This document shows positions 10,963-21,996 of a stretch of DNA of 64,000 nucleotides, piece by piece. The stretch is from Gari tellinella (lineage: Eukaryota; Mollusca; Bivalvia; Cardiida; Psammobiidae). Made by a program: the position numbers and the translations under genes. Location: contig OV277868.1 in assembly GCA_922989275.2 (NCBI GenBank), positions 47,614,216 to 47,678,215 of the forward strand, written 5' to 3'. Each line of letters begins with the position of its first letter. The first letter of the stretch is position 1. The notes beneath the pieces are model-generated. The model was given only the letters and a program-made list of their open reading frames with translations, was not told where the DNA came from and did not search any database.

Positions 10963-11215
10963 TACAGTGGAGAACACGTTATTCTTTCTCAATAAACGCG
11001 TTTACGTTAAAACTATTATTTCCATTGCAAATAGTTTGGAGCCAGATCAGACGCCGGGTAACCCGGCATCTGATCCGGCTCCAAACGCTTTGCCACTCAG
11101 ATTTAAAAAACAATAATAAGAAATGGCAAAAGATGGTAATTTCCTACATTTTAGTGTGTTGCGTTTGCGTTTCGTTTGCGTTTAAAATGGAACGAATAAC
11201 GTTTTCTCCACTGTA
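10963..11215 (+). mobile_element. T1-family MITE
   Basis: Starts TACAGTGGAGAA and ends TTCTCCACTGTA, with TA at both edges as expected for Tc1/mariner-type insertion. Order: end, CAATAAACGCGTTTACG, 65-bp palindrome (11028-11092), GCGTTTGCGTTTCGTTTGCG, end. Here the palindrome arms have drifted (GGCATCTGATCC). Non-coding. Confidence 0.85.
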
Positions 11216-11448
11216 ACGCTCAAGTCACCTGATGAGGTATATGCATGTATCAATGTTGAAAACAGCATTATGATGTGAATGTCGAATATTCTGAACGAGG
11301 AATCAGCACTATTAGCTTCTATTATCCATTATACAAATAAAGAATACCCTTTAGAGAAATTGTCAGAACCGATCTGCTATTTCTTATATTTGTTGTATAA
11401 GCAAATCACATGGTAATGGAACAGTTGGCAAATTAAAATCAATTCACC

Positions 11449-11700
11449 ATTTCACTGCCAAAACCAACAGCGCTGATATTTTCCAAAGTTTGTATCCTTC
11501 TCAGTCGTCACGTTACGTTATGCGGCATCTGCCAGGATCCAAATTGACTGAAACTCATAGTACTGCGTTTTGAGTCCAAAACTCATGCATTTCACATTGT
11601 ATTAGTAAAAACAGACCGAAAATATAAGCAGACGAACATGTGGCAGCCACTGTTTTCTAAATACGGGTGTTTACGTCATAATGACAGCGAAACGGTTAAT
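11449..11700 (+). mobile_element. Decayed P1-like element
   Basis: Starts near CACCATTTCACTGCC and ends near GGCAGCCACTG, with TAAGCAGACGAACATG inside the right end and a half palindrome (GCGGCATCTGCCAGGATCC). TTAA ends are lost, so boundaries are approximate. Confidence 0.45.
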
Positions 11701-11751
11701 TTGTACGTTGGTTGAGAGTCGATCGAAAGCGTTGGACTAACTACAGTTAAA

Positions 11752-11937
11752 CCTCGAAATCACGAACTCGCTTAACTCGAACAATTCGATATGTCGACAC
11801 ATGAACTTCATTAATAATGCTCGGTTATGTCGAACATACCCGTATTACAAAGTTAAAACGTGGCTAAGGCACGTTTTAAATTTAAAATACGGTTATGTTC
11901 GAATTAACTGAGTTCGAGAAATCGAAGTTCGACTGTA
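11752..11937. mobile_element. TA-flanked MITE with CAGTTAAACCTCGAA ends
   Basis: Left end TACAGTTAAACCTCGAAATC and right end GATTTCTCGAACTCAGTTAA-type sequence in reverse (GAGAAATCGAAGTTCGACTGTA). The inner part has TTATGTCGAAC against GTTATGTTCGAA and a small hairpin ACGTGGCTAAGGCACGT. It is 186 bp. No second full copy was found; a TTCGAATTAACCCG fragment lies near 61093. Confidence 0.65.
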
Positions 11938-12049
11938 ATTGAAAATATTGCACCAGGCGTTTATGTTCAAACCATACAATAACATAGGCAAACAACGAAA
12001 AACAACATAGTGAAGCGATGAACACTCTCAAAGTTTTCGCGCCGAACTC

Positions 12050-12200
12050 AGAGACAACAAATCAATGTTCTGGTTTTTGGTAATGTTTCCGTGTCTCATT
12101 AGTGAAGTTTTCAATTGGCTTCCATTTTCGGAATTTCGGTATTTCAGTCTCCGATGGTGTTTGTTTAATTGAATATTGCGAACATCGGAAATGGCTCCTG
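12050..12200 (+). repeat. Dispersed repeat (third copy of the 27.7/38.8-kb family)
   Basis: TTTCCGTGTCTCATTAGTG, TTTTCAATTGGCTTCCATTT and CGGAATTTCGG match CCGTGTCTCGTTAG, TTTTCAATTTAGCCTTTATT and GGAATTCCGG in the 27.7-kb copy. Unknown element type. Confidence 0.5.
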
Positions 12201-13359
12201 TGAAAATTTGCTTCCGTTTTTATCGCCTTCCAAATTAGTTTCAATTCCAATTAGAATCACTCGTAAGTTCTTGAACATATGTTTAAACACTTAAAATAGT
12301 ATTCATATAACGGTTTTAATACTTGTTTTAAGGAACAAATTACACGTTGAACCCTATCAAATTCCATACATATCTAAGATCATCTTTTCACGGAGTACAT
12401 ACTTACTATAATTTTTAGAAATTCCTGTAGCAAACAGTTTGCGGCATTATACAGTGTCTGGTCTGATCAGTTATATACAGTTGAGGCAGTAGTAAAGAAA
12501 ATGTATATTTCAAAAGACATCTGTTTTGTTTACTTTAACCCTGTTTTAAACAATCATAAGCCTAACATATATTACATATAGAAATAAACACTTCTGTTGG
12601 GTTGTCATATTTACTGTTCTATCGTCGTTGAGCTATATCTATAAATGGTACTAGGAGCATATCATCCACAGAACGATGATAGGATGATCACGTTTTTATT
12701 TTGGCGGCTTCCAGGAATGTCATAAGTGGTAAATGACGAACAATACGATTTTTATTTTATAAAAGAGACTATATTCCTACACTGCACAGTTGTAAAAGGT
12801 GATTATCAACCTCGTCTAGGATTGCTGAATAAGTGATGTTACACCTTCAATATAAATGCTACATCAATGATACATTTAGTATTATTGCATTATTACTCAC
12901 ACACCCTGAAACTTATTACAATTTGTATGTCTGTATTGAAGACAGATTGATACTTATCGTAAGTTCAAAGTAAAGCAGAATAAAAATTTAGGAACATGTT
13001 GTTTTATTGTTTTAGCTTTCAGTAACCATCTACCAGGTGCACTATTTATTATGGCTGTGTAAAGTAGAAGTATTTGCTATAGTAGAGTAATGAAATGAAG
13101 GCGTATACATTGCTTTATTGCTGAACATGCTTAAAATGTTTTTTTATTGAAAAGGTATTTGTATTTTATTTGATACATGTGACAGACATATGTGACAAAT
13201 GCGGAAAAAGACAATACAGTACAATACCATATCTTTACTAGATCTCCTTCATATGAGATTTCATTGATTATAATCAATGTACGGTATTAACAATTCAACA
13301 GAGTAACTAAAGTTAAACAAGTTATATACTATTATATATATGTAGATCAAGACCTATGT
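12201..13359. other. Spacer, mostly featureless
   Basis: AT-rich. Near 12430, CAAACAGTTTGCGGCATT may be part of an eroded palindromic cassette. No coding signal. Confidence 0.4.
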
Positions 13360-13430
13360 ATAGTAAAACTCTCCTATTGACCACCTTACAGACGCCAAAA
13401 AAGGGGATCGCCTGAAACCGAAATAGAATA
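13360..13430 (+). repeat. T4-like end fragment
   Basis: TATAGTAAAACTCTCCTATT followed by GACCACCTTACAGACGCC resembles one end of the T4 family; the other end is missing. Confidence 0.4.
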
Positions 13431-13710
13431 CAATCGTAGCATTATTACTTTTTTTATTAACCAATTTATTATTGATTTATTACAGTTTTTAATTTTATAT
13501 TAAACTGCTTGGATTTGATAAGAAGACCATCCATCTATATCCCCATCTGAAGAAAAATAATTTCTACAAACACCACTGACAATTTCTTTCCTCCGTTGCC
13601 CTGTACCAGTCTGCTATTTGGTTTGGGTTAGTTGCCGGATTTGCAACCAAGTTTAGAGGTGCCTAGACGTCGAAATATTCGGTGTCGGTTGAATCTGAAT
13701 TGATTCACAA

Positions 13711-13917
13711 TTACCCGTTCACTCTCAATGACGCCATAAGGCGCATTTGTAAACAGTTTTGATCACAACTGTTTACCACTTGTTTTGAAATTACGTCAGT
13801 TATACTGCCTTAAATCTATTTTTCAAACGATATTGCAGACTATAATATTGAAGCAGACGACAATATGGCTGTGAAGGGGTAAAAACCTCAAAGTAAATTT
13901 GATCATTAAAGGGTTAA
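13711..13917 (+). mobile_element. P1-family MITE, palindrome collapsed
   Basis: Left end TTACCCGTTCACTCTCAATG, right end TTAAAGGGTTAA. It keeps CAGTTATACTGCCTTAAATC, ATTGCAGACTATAATATTGA and AGCAGACGACAATATGG. The palindrome is reduced to AACAGTTTTGATCACAACTGTTT, as in 3075-3289. It abuts another copy to its right. Confidence 0.7.
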
Positions 13918-14085
13918 CCCTGTTACTGTTAATGGTACAAAAAGGCGCGCTTGCAAACGGCTTGGATCCTGACCAAACACAATTTAAGTTTTAACATTGC
14001 GTAAGTCATGTTGCTCTTAAGTTTACACTTAAACACTATTAGAGACAGCAATAATGAAGCAACTAATATGGAGGTGGATGTTTAA
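13914..14085 (+). mobile_element. Decayed P1-like element sharing its TTAA with the previous copy
   Basis: TTAACCCTGTTACTGTTAAT, then AAAGGCGCGCTTGCAAACGG and TTGGATCCTGACC, one palindrome arm, with the second arm missing. It ends near ATGGAGGTGGATG. The shared TTAA suggests tandem insertion. Confidence 0.5.
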
Positions 14086-14252
14086 AACACCGATATGCAT
14101 GTGCCCCTGACAAGACTAATACTTAGTTTTATCTGAAGACCTATAGAATCTTCGTTCAGTCATCAATTTTATGTAGACAACATAGCAATACAATACGGGT
14201 TAATCACTTCTTTTGAATGATTTCAGACGATCTTAGTTTCCGTTGGACTGAA

Positions 14253-14458
14253 TACAGTTAAAATCCCTCCATTCCAGCCGCTAAAGTATGTTACTCAGGA
14301 GCCATAAAAGACAGGTGATTGCTAAAGAAATATAAAACGAAAACAGAAAGCTCCTTTAGGATTTTCCGTTTTATTTGTACTTTGCTTAACGTCATCCCTC
14401 GCGTCTTTAACAATCAATGAGTCTTGGTTTCCATGGTCGTAACGGAAGGGGTTTACTG
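14253..14458. mobile_element. T4-family MITE
   Basis: Starts TACAGTTAAAATCCCTCCAT, ends GGTCGTAACGGAAGGGGTTTACTG. Inner arms AGACAGGTGATTGC and hairpin AACAGAAAGCTCC-TTTAGG-ATTTTCCGTT match 8.3 and 61.7 kb. Confidence 0.6.
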
Positions 14459-14652
14459 AATAGCAATGTGCCGCCCTGTGCGTTCAAATGAGGCTAATTA
14501 GACGAAATTGAGTGTTCATAGAAATGTTACCAAAAACAGCTATTCAGAGCCAATCGAATTGTTGACTGTTAGATATCAAAAACTGAATTGCGTTTTTGGT
14601 TATCTAGATGATTACATACCAGATTAATACAGAAATTAAAGTATCTGTCTGG

Positions 14653-14870
14653 TTTTATCCCTTTCCCTATAGAAGCGACTTTTAGCGTATTTGATTTAAT
14701 CCTCCGCTAAAGAAAATAGTTCCAATTTATACCCCCATGTACATGTCCCATATAATTATATTTCTATATTATAGTAGATTGTAGGTTAAAGCAGACTGAA
14801 AGTAAAGCAGAATGCTTTAATTTTAACATGCTTTAAGTTATCACATGTCTATGCAAGTTATAAACAGTGT
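14653..14870 (-). mobile_element. P3-family MITE, partly eroded
   Basis: Reverse of 16.75 kb: TATCCCTTTCCCTATAG at the left, GAAGCGACTTTTAGCGTATT, CTCCGCTAAAGAAAATA, then the hairpin arm CTGAAAGTAAAGCAGAATGC. The second arm is rearranged. Confidence 0.55.
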
Positions 14871-14925
14871 ATTTGGTAAATACTACTAAATATTGGTCAT
14901 GTTTCATACATGTCTTTCTCTGATA

Positions 14926-15175
14926 TACAGGGGAGAAAACGTTATTCTTTCCCAATAAACGCGTGAACGCTAAAACTATTATTTGCAGTGCGAACAGTTT
15001 GGAGCCAGGTCAGACGCCGGGTAACCCGGCGTCTGATCAGGCTCCAAACAGTTTGCCACCAAGATAAACATAAATTATCAGAATTGTCCAAAAGTTGTTC
15101 TTTTCTACGTTTTAGTGCTTTGCGTTTGCGTACGTTTGCGTTTAAACGGGAAAGAAAAACAGATTTTCCACTGTA
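14926..15175 (+). mobile_element. T1-family MITE
   Basis: 250 bp from TACAGGGGAGAAAACGTTAT to GATTTTCCACTGTA with TA at the edges. The palindrome at 14991-15055 has centre CCGGGTAACCCGG. Right half: CACCAAGATAAACATAAATT, GAATTGTCCAAAAGTTGT, GCGTTTGCGTACGTTTGCG. Open frames on both strands here are the palindrome read through. Confidence 0.85.
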
Positions 15176-15374
15176 CATATCTTTCTCTTATATAATCAAA
15201 CACAATACAGTTTTGATAATTGTTTGGTAAACAAAGAGAACTTGGTGTATGATTCGATACATTATTGGTCATATAATGCTGATATGTACACGTATATGTC
15301 GTATGTATGATATTAATGCATGAGTGTGTGGGTGGCGCAGTTTGGTTGAATCTGACCACTCTACACTATGGAAG

Positions 15375-15688
15375 TACAGCGTTTCCTCCCAGCAACGACT
15401 CCCTCTTTACAACGACCCTTGTCAAAGTTCGCTTAAAAGGGACAATTATGTCTAAGGCTTTTACTGATGCAATTTCGTCTGCTTAAAATTGTCGTCTGCT
15501 GTTTTATCTCAAAGTTACATATAAGTGGACACTGATAGAAGAAACATAATAACGAGTGCAAAACAGCTTGAATCCAGATCAGACGCCGCGTTACAGTCTT
15601 AATGTTCCCTCCATATAACGGCTCCCTCCGATCAACGCACACAATCTGTGTCTCGCATTGGGTGCCTTTGTAGAGAGGAAGCACTCTA
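15375..15688 (+). mobile_element. T2-family MITE, palindrome half lost
   Basis: Begins TACAGCGTTTCCTCCCAGCA and ends TTTGTAGAGAGGAAGCACTC, both related to the CAGTG(T/C)TCCCT ends of 26879-27239. TTTTACTGATGCAATTTCGT and CTCAAAGTTACATATAAGTG match that copy. The palindrome keeps only its left arm (TTGAATCCAGATCAGACG). Confidence 0.65.
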
Positions 15689-16014
15689 CGTTTATTCTAT
15701 CATCCCCAATCTTTGTATTGTTTGTGTTGCGTTTCCTGCTTGAGTCTTCTTTCGTATTTATTTATTTACAAGAGATAGGGAACAAACAAGTAAACGTTTT
15801 AATAGTTTGTGAATACATAACTCTATATCATTGGTCATCTTGCAGAAAATCTAGAGTGTGGATTAAAGAATTCAACTATTTGAAATAATTACAATAATGT
15901 AATTTACAATAGGCAAATTAGCACCAAGCATAATGAATAAAGCAAGATATAAAGCAACTTACAATCAGCAACAAAGCATAAACATAATGTAATATTTGCC
16001 CTAATACTCTTCCA
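15689..16014. other. Spacer, no feature seen
   Basis: AT-rich. A 76-codon open frame beginning in the T2 end has no recognisable features. Confidence 0.4.
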
Positions 16015-16290
16015 TATTGAAGAGTCACGCAAAAACTGGTGACAAATTGCAGCCGTTATGTTTTTAAATTTATATTATATGCGTTACGTATGGCCCATTT
16101 GAGTTCAAATGTATAAGTTTTAAAATCTTAATTGGCTAACTTTTCCCATTTTATTGCAATTGCACCACTTTAAGTATTTTGTTTCGTCCTTTTCAATATC
16201 AGGTAAGATACACTAAAAAAAGGCGCACTTCGGTCGCTCCCTCTCAGTAATAATTTCAATTAATTCTGTATGTCAGAATTGTCTCAGACA
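16015..16290 (+). repeat. Dispersed repeat, copy 2 (pair with 4525-4800)
   Basis: AAAACTGGTGACAAATTGC, TTTGAGTTCAAATGTATAA, GGCGCACTTCGGTCG and TTCTGTATGTCAGAATT follow the same order as at 4.5-4.8 kb. Confidence 0.6.
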
Positions 16291-16750
16291 ATATGTGAAA
16301 CTTATCAACTAAGGTGTTATTCTACAATCTTTTAATTACGGTATAAATCGAATAATATGTCGTTGCATGAATTACGCGACATTTGATTTGTATGTCAACT
16401 GTTTAACAAAACGTAATAAAGTAAGGATAATGAGGTAAAGATTGAACGTCATCAGTGCATAGTATCGTATGATAAACCATATTTGCTACAACCCATCTAT
16501 CCCTGGTAATTGCAATGAACTCTCCCTGTGTAATTGCTGGATGATTTCATTATATATATACAAGTGTGACCTAAGGACACTGCAATATTTTTCCATACAG
16601 TAGAACATTTTATATGCGATAGCAAACAACGTAACACGGCGTATTATCAGTGTCGATTCTTTTTTTTATAACGACGCCCCCTTTAATAGACATTTGACTT
16701 AAATGTGTTAAATTTATTTCCCATTTCTATGTTAAGACCGGACAAAGTAT
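16291..16750. other. Spacer, no feature seen
   Basis: AT-rich. AAACAACGTAACACGGCG near 16624 may be a worn palindrome arm. Confidence 0.35.
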
Positions 16751-17007
16751 TTAACCCTTTACCTCATAGCCTGTTCCTAGTTTTGAAAATAGGTGACTTC
16801 ATGTACTTAAAGCTGGTTTAAAGTAAAGCAGAATGTGCCCTAAGGCACATTCTGCTTTACTTTCAGCCTGGTTTAAGCTACCACCTGCTAGAATAAAGAA
16901 ATATTCTTTATGAAACATATTATGGCTGTATAAATTTGAAATTGTTTCTTTAGCGGAGGAATACACTGAATGCGACAAAAATCGCTTATATGTGGGCAAG
17001 GGTTATT
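16751..17007 (+). mobile_element. P3-family TTAA MITE
   Basis: Left end TTAACCCTTTACCTCATAG, right end GGGCAAGGGTTATTA. The central hairpin is about 69 bp: TTTAAAGTAAAGCAGAATGT, GCCCTAAGGC, then the reverse complement. Right of it: CACCTGCTAGAATAAAG, AATATTCTTTATGAAACAT, TTTAGCGGAGGAAT, AAAAATCGCTTATATG. One of the two best P3 copies. Confidence 0.8.
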
Positions 17008-17689
17008 ACAGTCGTCGTCATGATAGCATTTGCTGAAGAACTTTTGTCTAATTGTTTGCAAGCGTGTTGACTTATCAAGGTTGATATGGTTGTCAAATAG
17101 TTGTCAATCAGGTCAGACGTCAACGTGCTTGATATTTTAATAGAATTTTAAACTTTTTGTAATTGTATTACGGGGTAAATAAATACAGTAGTTATATCAC
17201 TCAGAAAAGTCAAACCTATATAAATTGACCTCTACCTTACGAAACATAGTGCACGTTAAATACACGTAAACACTCGATGTATCCTAAAATACGCGAACGA
17301 GTTTTCTGTTGTACCGTTGGCTTGCATTAGGCTATCATCTGCCTTAAGGATTGCGTATTCGCAGTATAAATGTAGTAACCCAGTAGCTACAGTCTGATTG
17401 TATATCACAAAGCTTATCTTCTGGCATTATGGCCGGTTAAGAATAATGCGAAAAGACAATGGTCGATTGTGATCTGTATGGGCTAGACATGTCCTTACAG
17501 AAGGGAATAGCTAATGCTTTCGTGAGGAGAATAAAAGCATAATACTCCTTTCCCGAAAACGACAACTTACTAGGCACACACCAGGCTGTACCAGAAACAC
17601 ACATGGTATACTGAGAAAACAATATTACATTTTCTTATACGCCCTTGAAAACTGGTCGTAATATGGCACATGTATACACTGCAGTTTTT
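17008..17689. other. Spacer, no feature seen
   Basis: No gene or repeat recognised. TTGTCAATCAGGTCAGACGTC near 17100 is only weakly like the cassette arm. Confidence 0.4.
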
Positions 17690-17765
17690 CGTCCGTACGT
17701 ACGTTATGTCCGTGCTTACGGGAGGGTACTTATGTGACTAAAATTCTTAGCCCGATAATTGAAAA

Positions 17766-17837
17766 ACATTAACCTGGCCGTCTCTTGTGACATTAACCTG
17801 GCCATTTCTTGTGACATTAACCTGGCCAGTTGTGGGA
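17766..17837 (+). repeat. 24-bp tandem repeat, three units
   Basis: ACATTAACCTGGCC plus TCTCTTGTG repeated three times, the last unit diverged. An inverted counterpart (GTCACGAGAGATGACCAGG) occurs at about 55355. Confidence 0.8.
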
Positions 17838-18452
17838 CATAGGGTTAGGGGTAGGGTTATCCAAGTAAGAGCAAAAACAAATTGTCTCTTGTGTGGCTAG
17901 CCACCCAAAAGAAAACAATAGAAAATAGCCACATAAGTATCTTCTCTTCCCGTAAGAACGTCCGTCCGTCACATCGTACGTCCGTCTGTTAGCATTTTCC
18001 TTGTTACCGCTCTGTAGCCGTCATTGATTGACCAATTTTAATTTAACTCATCACAAATGTTCCTCACCACAAAAGCGCGGACTCATTTGCGTCATTTCAG
18101 ACGTTTTCGGCTATATTTGTCATAAGTATGCCCCCTATGTTGGTCATTTTTAAAAGAAAACACAATAACTTTTTTTTCTATGTTCATTTCGTTTCAAATT
18201 TGATATGGTGATGCATGGTGTGAAGTCACTTTACATATTTAACGGGTTGTTTGAGTGTCTCAGTATGTTCAGAGTAATTCCCCTTTTCATAATTAAAAAA
18301 AAGTGTTCTGTGAATAATTTTAGTTCCATTCCATGTATTGTAATCAAAATTCAAATTTAGCCTTCTCGGCATACATGGAAATATATTTGCAATTTTGGTT
18401 TCGGATAAAAGATTTTATCTGGAGTTATGCCCCTTTAATACTGTTTTTTTTT

Positions 18453-20578
18453 AGCTCACCTGAGCCAAAGGCTCAATGTGAGCTATTGGGATGGCCCTGT
18501 GTCCGTCGTCCGTCGTCGTGCGTCGTGCGTCGTCCGTCGTGCGTCGTACGTCGTCATTAACAATTACTTCAAATGACATCTCGTCCTATACCGCTTTACA
18601 GAATTCAATCAAACTTTACAGAAATGTTCCTTGGGTCAAGCTCTTTCATATTTGTTCAAAGAATTAAAAACAATGCAGAACTATGGTTGCCATGGCAACC
18701 AAAATGAAAAAAAAAGTAAATCTTAAAAAATCTTCTTGTCAAAAACTGCTTAGGCCAGAGCTTAGATATTTGGCACATAGCATCATCTACAGGTTCTCTA
18801 TCAAGTTTGTTCAAATAATGCTCCTGGGTCAAAAGTGGCCCCGCCCCGGGGGTCACAGTTTTACATAGAGTTATATAGTGAAACTTTTAAACGTCTTCTT
18901 CTCTTAAGCTAATATGGCCAGAGCTTTGGTATTTTGCATGGTGACACTTCTAGATGTCCTATACCAAAATTGTTCGAATGGTTCTGGTCGGTTGCATAAC
19001 TAGGTCACAGGAGCTAAAAATAGATTTTATTCAATGAAAACTTAAAAAATATTCCTGTCGAAAACTACAAGGGCCACAGCTTAGATATATGGCACATAGC
19101 ATCATCTACAGGTCCTCTGTCAAGTTTGTTCAAATGATGCCCCTGGGGTCAAAATTGGCCCCGCCCGGGGGTCACAGTTTTACATAGAGTTATATGATGA
19201 AATGTTCAAACGTCTTCTACTCTGAAACTAATATGGCCAGAGCTTTGATATTTGGCATGGTGACACTTCTAGATGTCCTATACCAAAATTGTCCGAATGG
19301 TTCTGGTCGGTTGCATAACTAGGTCAAAGGAGCTAAAAATATATTGTTTTCAATGAAAACTTACAAAAATCTTCTTGTCTGAAACTACAAGGGCCAGAGC
19401 TTAGATATTTGGCACATAGCAGCGCCTACAGGTCCTCTATCAAGTTTGTTCAATTATGCCCCTGGGGTCAAAATAGGCCCCGCCCGGGGGTCACAGTTTT
19501 ACATAGAGTTATATAGAGAAAATTTCAAATGTTTTCTTCTCTGACACTTAAATGGCCAAAGCTTTTATATTCGGTATGGTGACACTTTTAAATATACTTT
19601 ACATATTTTGTTCAAATGGTTCTGGTATGTTGCATATCTAGGTCAGTCCTGGCCCCGAGGTTATAAAACTTTATTTGAGTCCAGACACACGCTCACACTC
19701 AGGCTCAATTTTTGGACTCAGTTGAGGTATTCACTCAACTGGAGGTTACAAAACTGTTTGAGTTTAGACTCAGCTGAGTTTATTATTTTTCATTATCTTA
19801 AGCGATCTCTTTTGTTCCGAGTATTGAAAACGCAAGCTTTTTACGGTTCGGGATTATATCTACCGAATAAACAGTAAAGATCTAGATCTACACTGGTAAA
19901 TAAATGTTAAGCGTTCGTCATAATTTTCAGATTTTGATCTGAACTAGATCTTTGTTGTTTTTGCTTCATTAGATCTAATGGGCATAATAACACGTATTTA
20001 TATTTAATGAACATGGATGATAAGTAGATCTAACGTGTTTGTCTGATTCTAGGCAAAAAAGACGCCTTTATAAATGTCAAGCTATGATTCAAGTTAGGCA
20101 CATGTATTTACACATTTTGTGACGTCACGCGTCTAAATTTAGAACTACATGGATATAGCGAGGGGTCGTTGGTTCGATACCCATCTTTTTGTCATAGATT
20201 TGTTTCTAGTATTTGTTTCATAAACTCAATATAAATGTATAATGTAATCATTTTTATTTAAGATACGTTGATTTAATCAATTAAACTAGAATTACTGTCA
20301 GATAGTCTATAAAACGCGTCTTGAGTTTGAGTCTGAGTCTGGTCATTGTATGACTCACAAATCTGAGTCTAGACTCAATAAATAAGCGTAAGTTTGGACT
20401 CAGGATATTTGTAACCTCGCTTGTTGAGTCCAGACTCCGGTTTGAGTGAAAACTTTGAGTGTGAGCGTGAGTCTAGACTCAAATTTTTTTATAACATCGG
20501 GGCCAGGACATAAATCATTATCTCCATTTTTTCAGCTATTCTCAGGTGAGCGAAATATGCCCCATGGGGCTCTTGTTT
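18453..20578 (+). mobile_element. AGCTCACCTGAGC repeat element
   Basis: Begins AGCTCACCTGAGCC and ends with CTCAGGTGAGCG plus GGGGCTCTTGTTT. A CGTCGTSCGT cluster follows the start. The body is about three tandem units of roughly 315 bp, each with GGCCAGAGCTTAGATATTTG, TCAAGTTTGTTCAAAT, GGCCCCGCCCGGGGGTCACA, GGCATGGTGACACTTCTAGA and GTTGCATAACTAGGTCA. Without the nested insert it is about 1.26 kb. No coding capacity. Confidence 0.75.
19646..20509. mobile_element. 864-bp inverted-repeat element nested in AGCTCACC element
   Basis: Ends GTCCTGGCCCCGAGGTTATA and, in reverse, GTCCTGGCCCCGATGTTATA; the inverted repeat continues for about 110 bp with TTTGAGTCYAGAC, ACGCTCACACTCA and ACTCAAC. Subterminal parts are full of GAGTC/GACTC words. 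The middle has AGATCTAGATCT and a B-box-like GTTGGTTCGATACCCATC near 20168. No open frame. It breaks the third unit of the host repeat, so it is younger than its host. Confidence 0.75.
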
Positions 20579-20900
20579 AAATCTCGTTTCAAGACTATAA
20601 CTTCAGTTATTTTGTACCTAATGTAGTCGTATATAGCTTACTCTTTAGTCAGGGAATATGCCTAGTTATCTGGTTTCGTTGGAGTTATGCCCATTTATAT
20701 ACTAAGTATGTTACGGCTAAACTGTTTTAGATGATAGCTTTGTTTCTCTTTACTCATATTAACCTAATTTCATACTAAGCTTGCGTATCATACAGGAAAA
20801 ACATCTATTGATTTTGAATTTGGTCCGATAATTTTTATTGGAGATACGCCCCTTTATATACATGTTTTTTGTCAATAAAACTTGTTACCGGACAATTACT

Positions 20901-21357
20901 TATGTTTTATATGAGGTATTTTGTTTTACGTCTACCTTATTTTAAACGTTCATCTGCCTTAAAACATGCTAATTAACACAGTTTAGTGATCATAACGGAG
21001 AATTTGTAGTGTACGGTGGATAGTATTACATGTTGTATTTAAAACTCTTTGTAGACCTTGTAATATTGCCGGCTGTCCAATATGTCGTGAGCTACTGTTC
21101 TAACCTCTTGCATTATATTGTATCTAAATTGTCTGGTGTTTTTTCTCAATTATGTGGTTAAAGTGACAAACAGTTCGGATACTGATAAAACAACAATAAC
21201 TAGGAGTCTCGTCGAAATCAAAACTGTTTGCAAGAGAACTCAGGGATTCGATTCGCTATTAGCATGTGAAGGGTGAAAGAAAGAAAAATATCAAACACCA
21301 TGGACACCAAAAATATACAAGCAAGATGCACTTTCTCTTCATTTTAAAACTTAAAAC
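20901..21357. other. Spacer, no feature seen
   Basis: AT-rich, with weak cassette-like words (GTGACAAACAGTTCGGA near 21163, AACTGTTTGCAAGAG near 21223), possibly an eroded P element. Confidence 0.4.
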
Positions 21358-21583
21358 TTAACCCATTTTTGTCCACGATCTCATAATGGGACATAGGCAA
21401 ACAGTGAGGACTATGATCAGACGTCGCATCAAACGGCGTTTAATCAGAATCTACACTGTTTGATAATAGGATTTTCAATAAACCAAACAGAAAATGAAAT
21501 TGTAAACCATGCAACTCTCTGATAAAAATGATCTTATCAAATGTATAAGCATGGTCGAATCAACGGGGCGCAAATAAGTTAAA
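21358..21583 (+). mobile_element. P4-like TTAA element
   Basis: Left end TTAACCCATTTTTGTCC, right end GGCGCAAATAAGTTAA. The cassette at 21398-21462 is exactly 65 bp (CAAACAGTGAGGACTATGATC ... ATCTACACTGTTTG) though its centre has decayed. Right of it is P4-like AAACCAAACAGAAAATG. Confidence 0.6.
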
Positions 21584-21744
21584 TACATGATAAATTCAAG
21601 CTAATTATAAACAATCAAATAGAATGCCTTTTTGAGTTAGGTGGCTGCTCAACCCAAATATGAAAGTACAACAGCAGGACCATACTTAAACGTAACGTAT
21701 GTCTAAATAATTTTACTATTTTGCACAATAATTCATGAAAAAGG

Positions 21745-21880
21745 TACAGTATAACATCTCTATTACGACCACTAAATTTTGTTAATCATCAAGTGTTTAA
21801 GGCAGGTGGCTGATTTAAGCAATCACATGTCGTTTATGCAATCAATTAGTCGTCAGTTTAGCGGCCGTGGTAAATATGCT
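21745..21880. mobile_element. T4-like element, reduced
   Basis: TACAGTATAACATCTCTATTACGACC at the left; GCAATCAATTAGTCG and GGCCGTGG at the right recall the other end. The central AAAGCTCC hairpin is absent. Confidence 0.5.
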
Positions 21881-21888
21881 ATTCCTAT

Positions 21889-21996
21889 CCATTTACGCGT
21901 TAATCTATGCGTAAGAAACGCATAGTGAACGGTTAACGAACGGTTAACGCCTAACGATTTAAACGCGTTTAAACGCGTTAATAAACGATTATACCA
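21889..21996. repeat. Patch of GTTAAC / ACGCGT palindromes
   Basis: TATGCGTAAGAAACGCATAG, GAACGGTTAACGAACGGTTAACG and TTTAAACGCGTTTAAACGCG follow each other within about 100 bp, mixing direct and inverted short repeats. Function unknown. Confidence 0.6.

Larger units (their letters stand above)
17690..20900 (+). repeat. Nested bivalve-type repeat array
   Basis: Outer layer: ACGTCCGTCCGTC-type text, GTGTGGCTAGCCACCC, then repeated GGAGTTATGCCCC(T)TTTA at about 18419, 20681 and 20840, the last two 159 bp apart. An AGCTCACC element (18453-20578) interrupts it and is itself interrupted by an 864-bp element. Repeats of this kind are common in bivalve genomes (general knowledge). Confidence 0.65.

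Noticed and set aside
17838..17862. GGGTTAGGGGTAGGGTTA as telomere repeat
   Set aside because: Fewer than three imperfect units inside a dispersed repeat; no telomere array.
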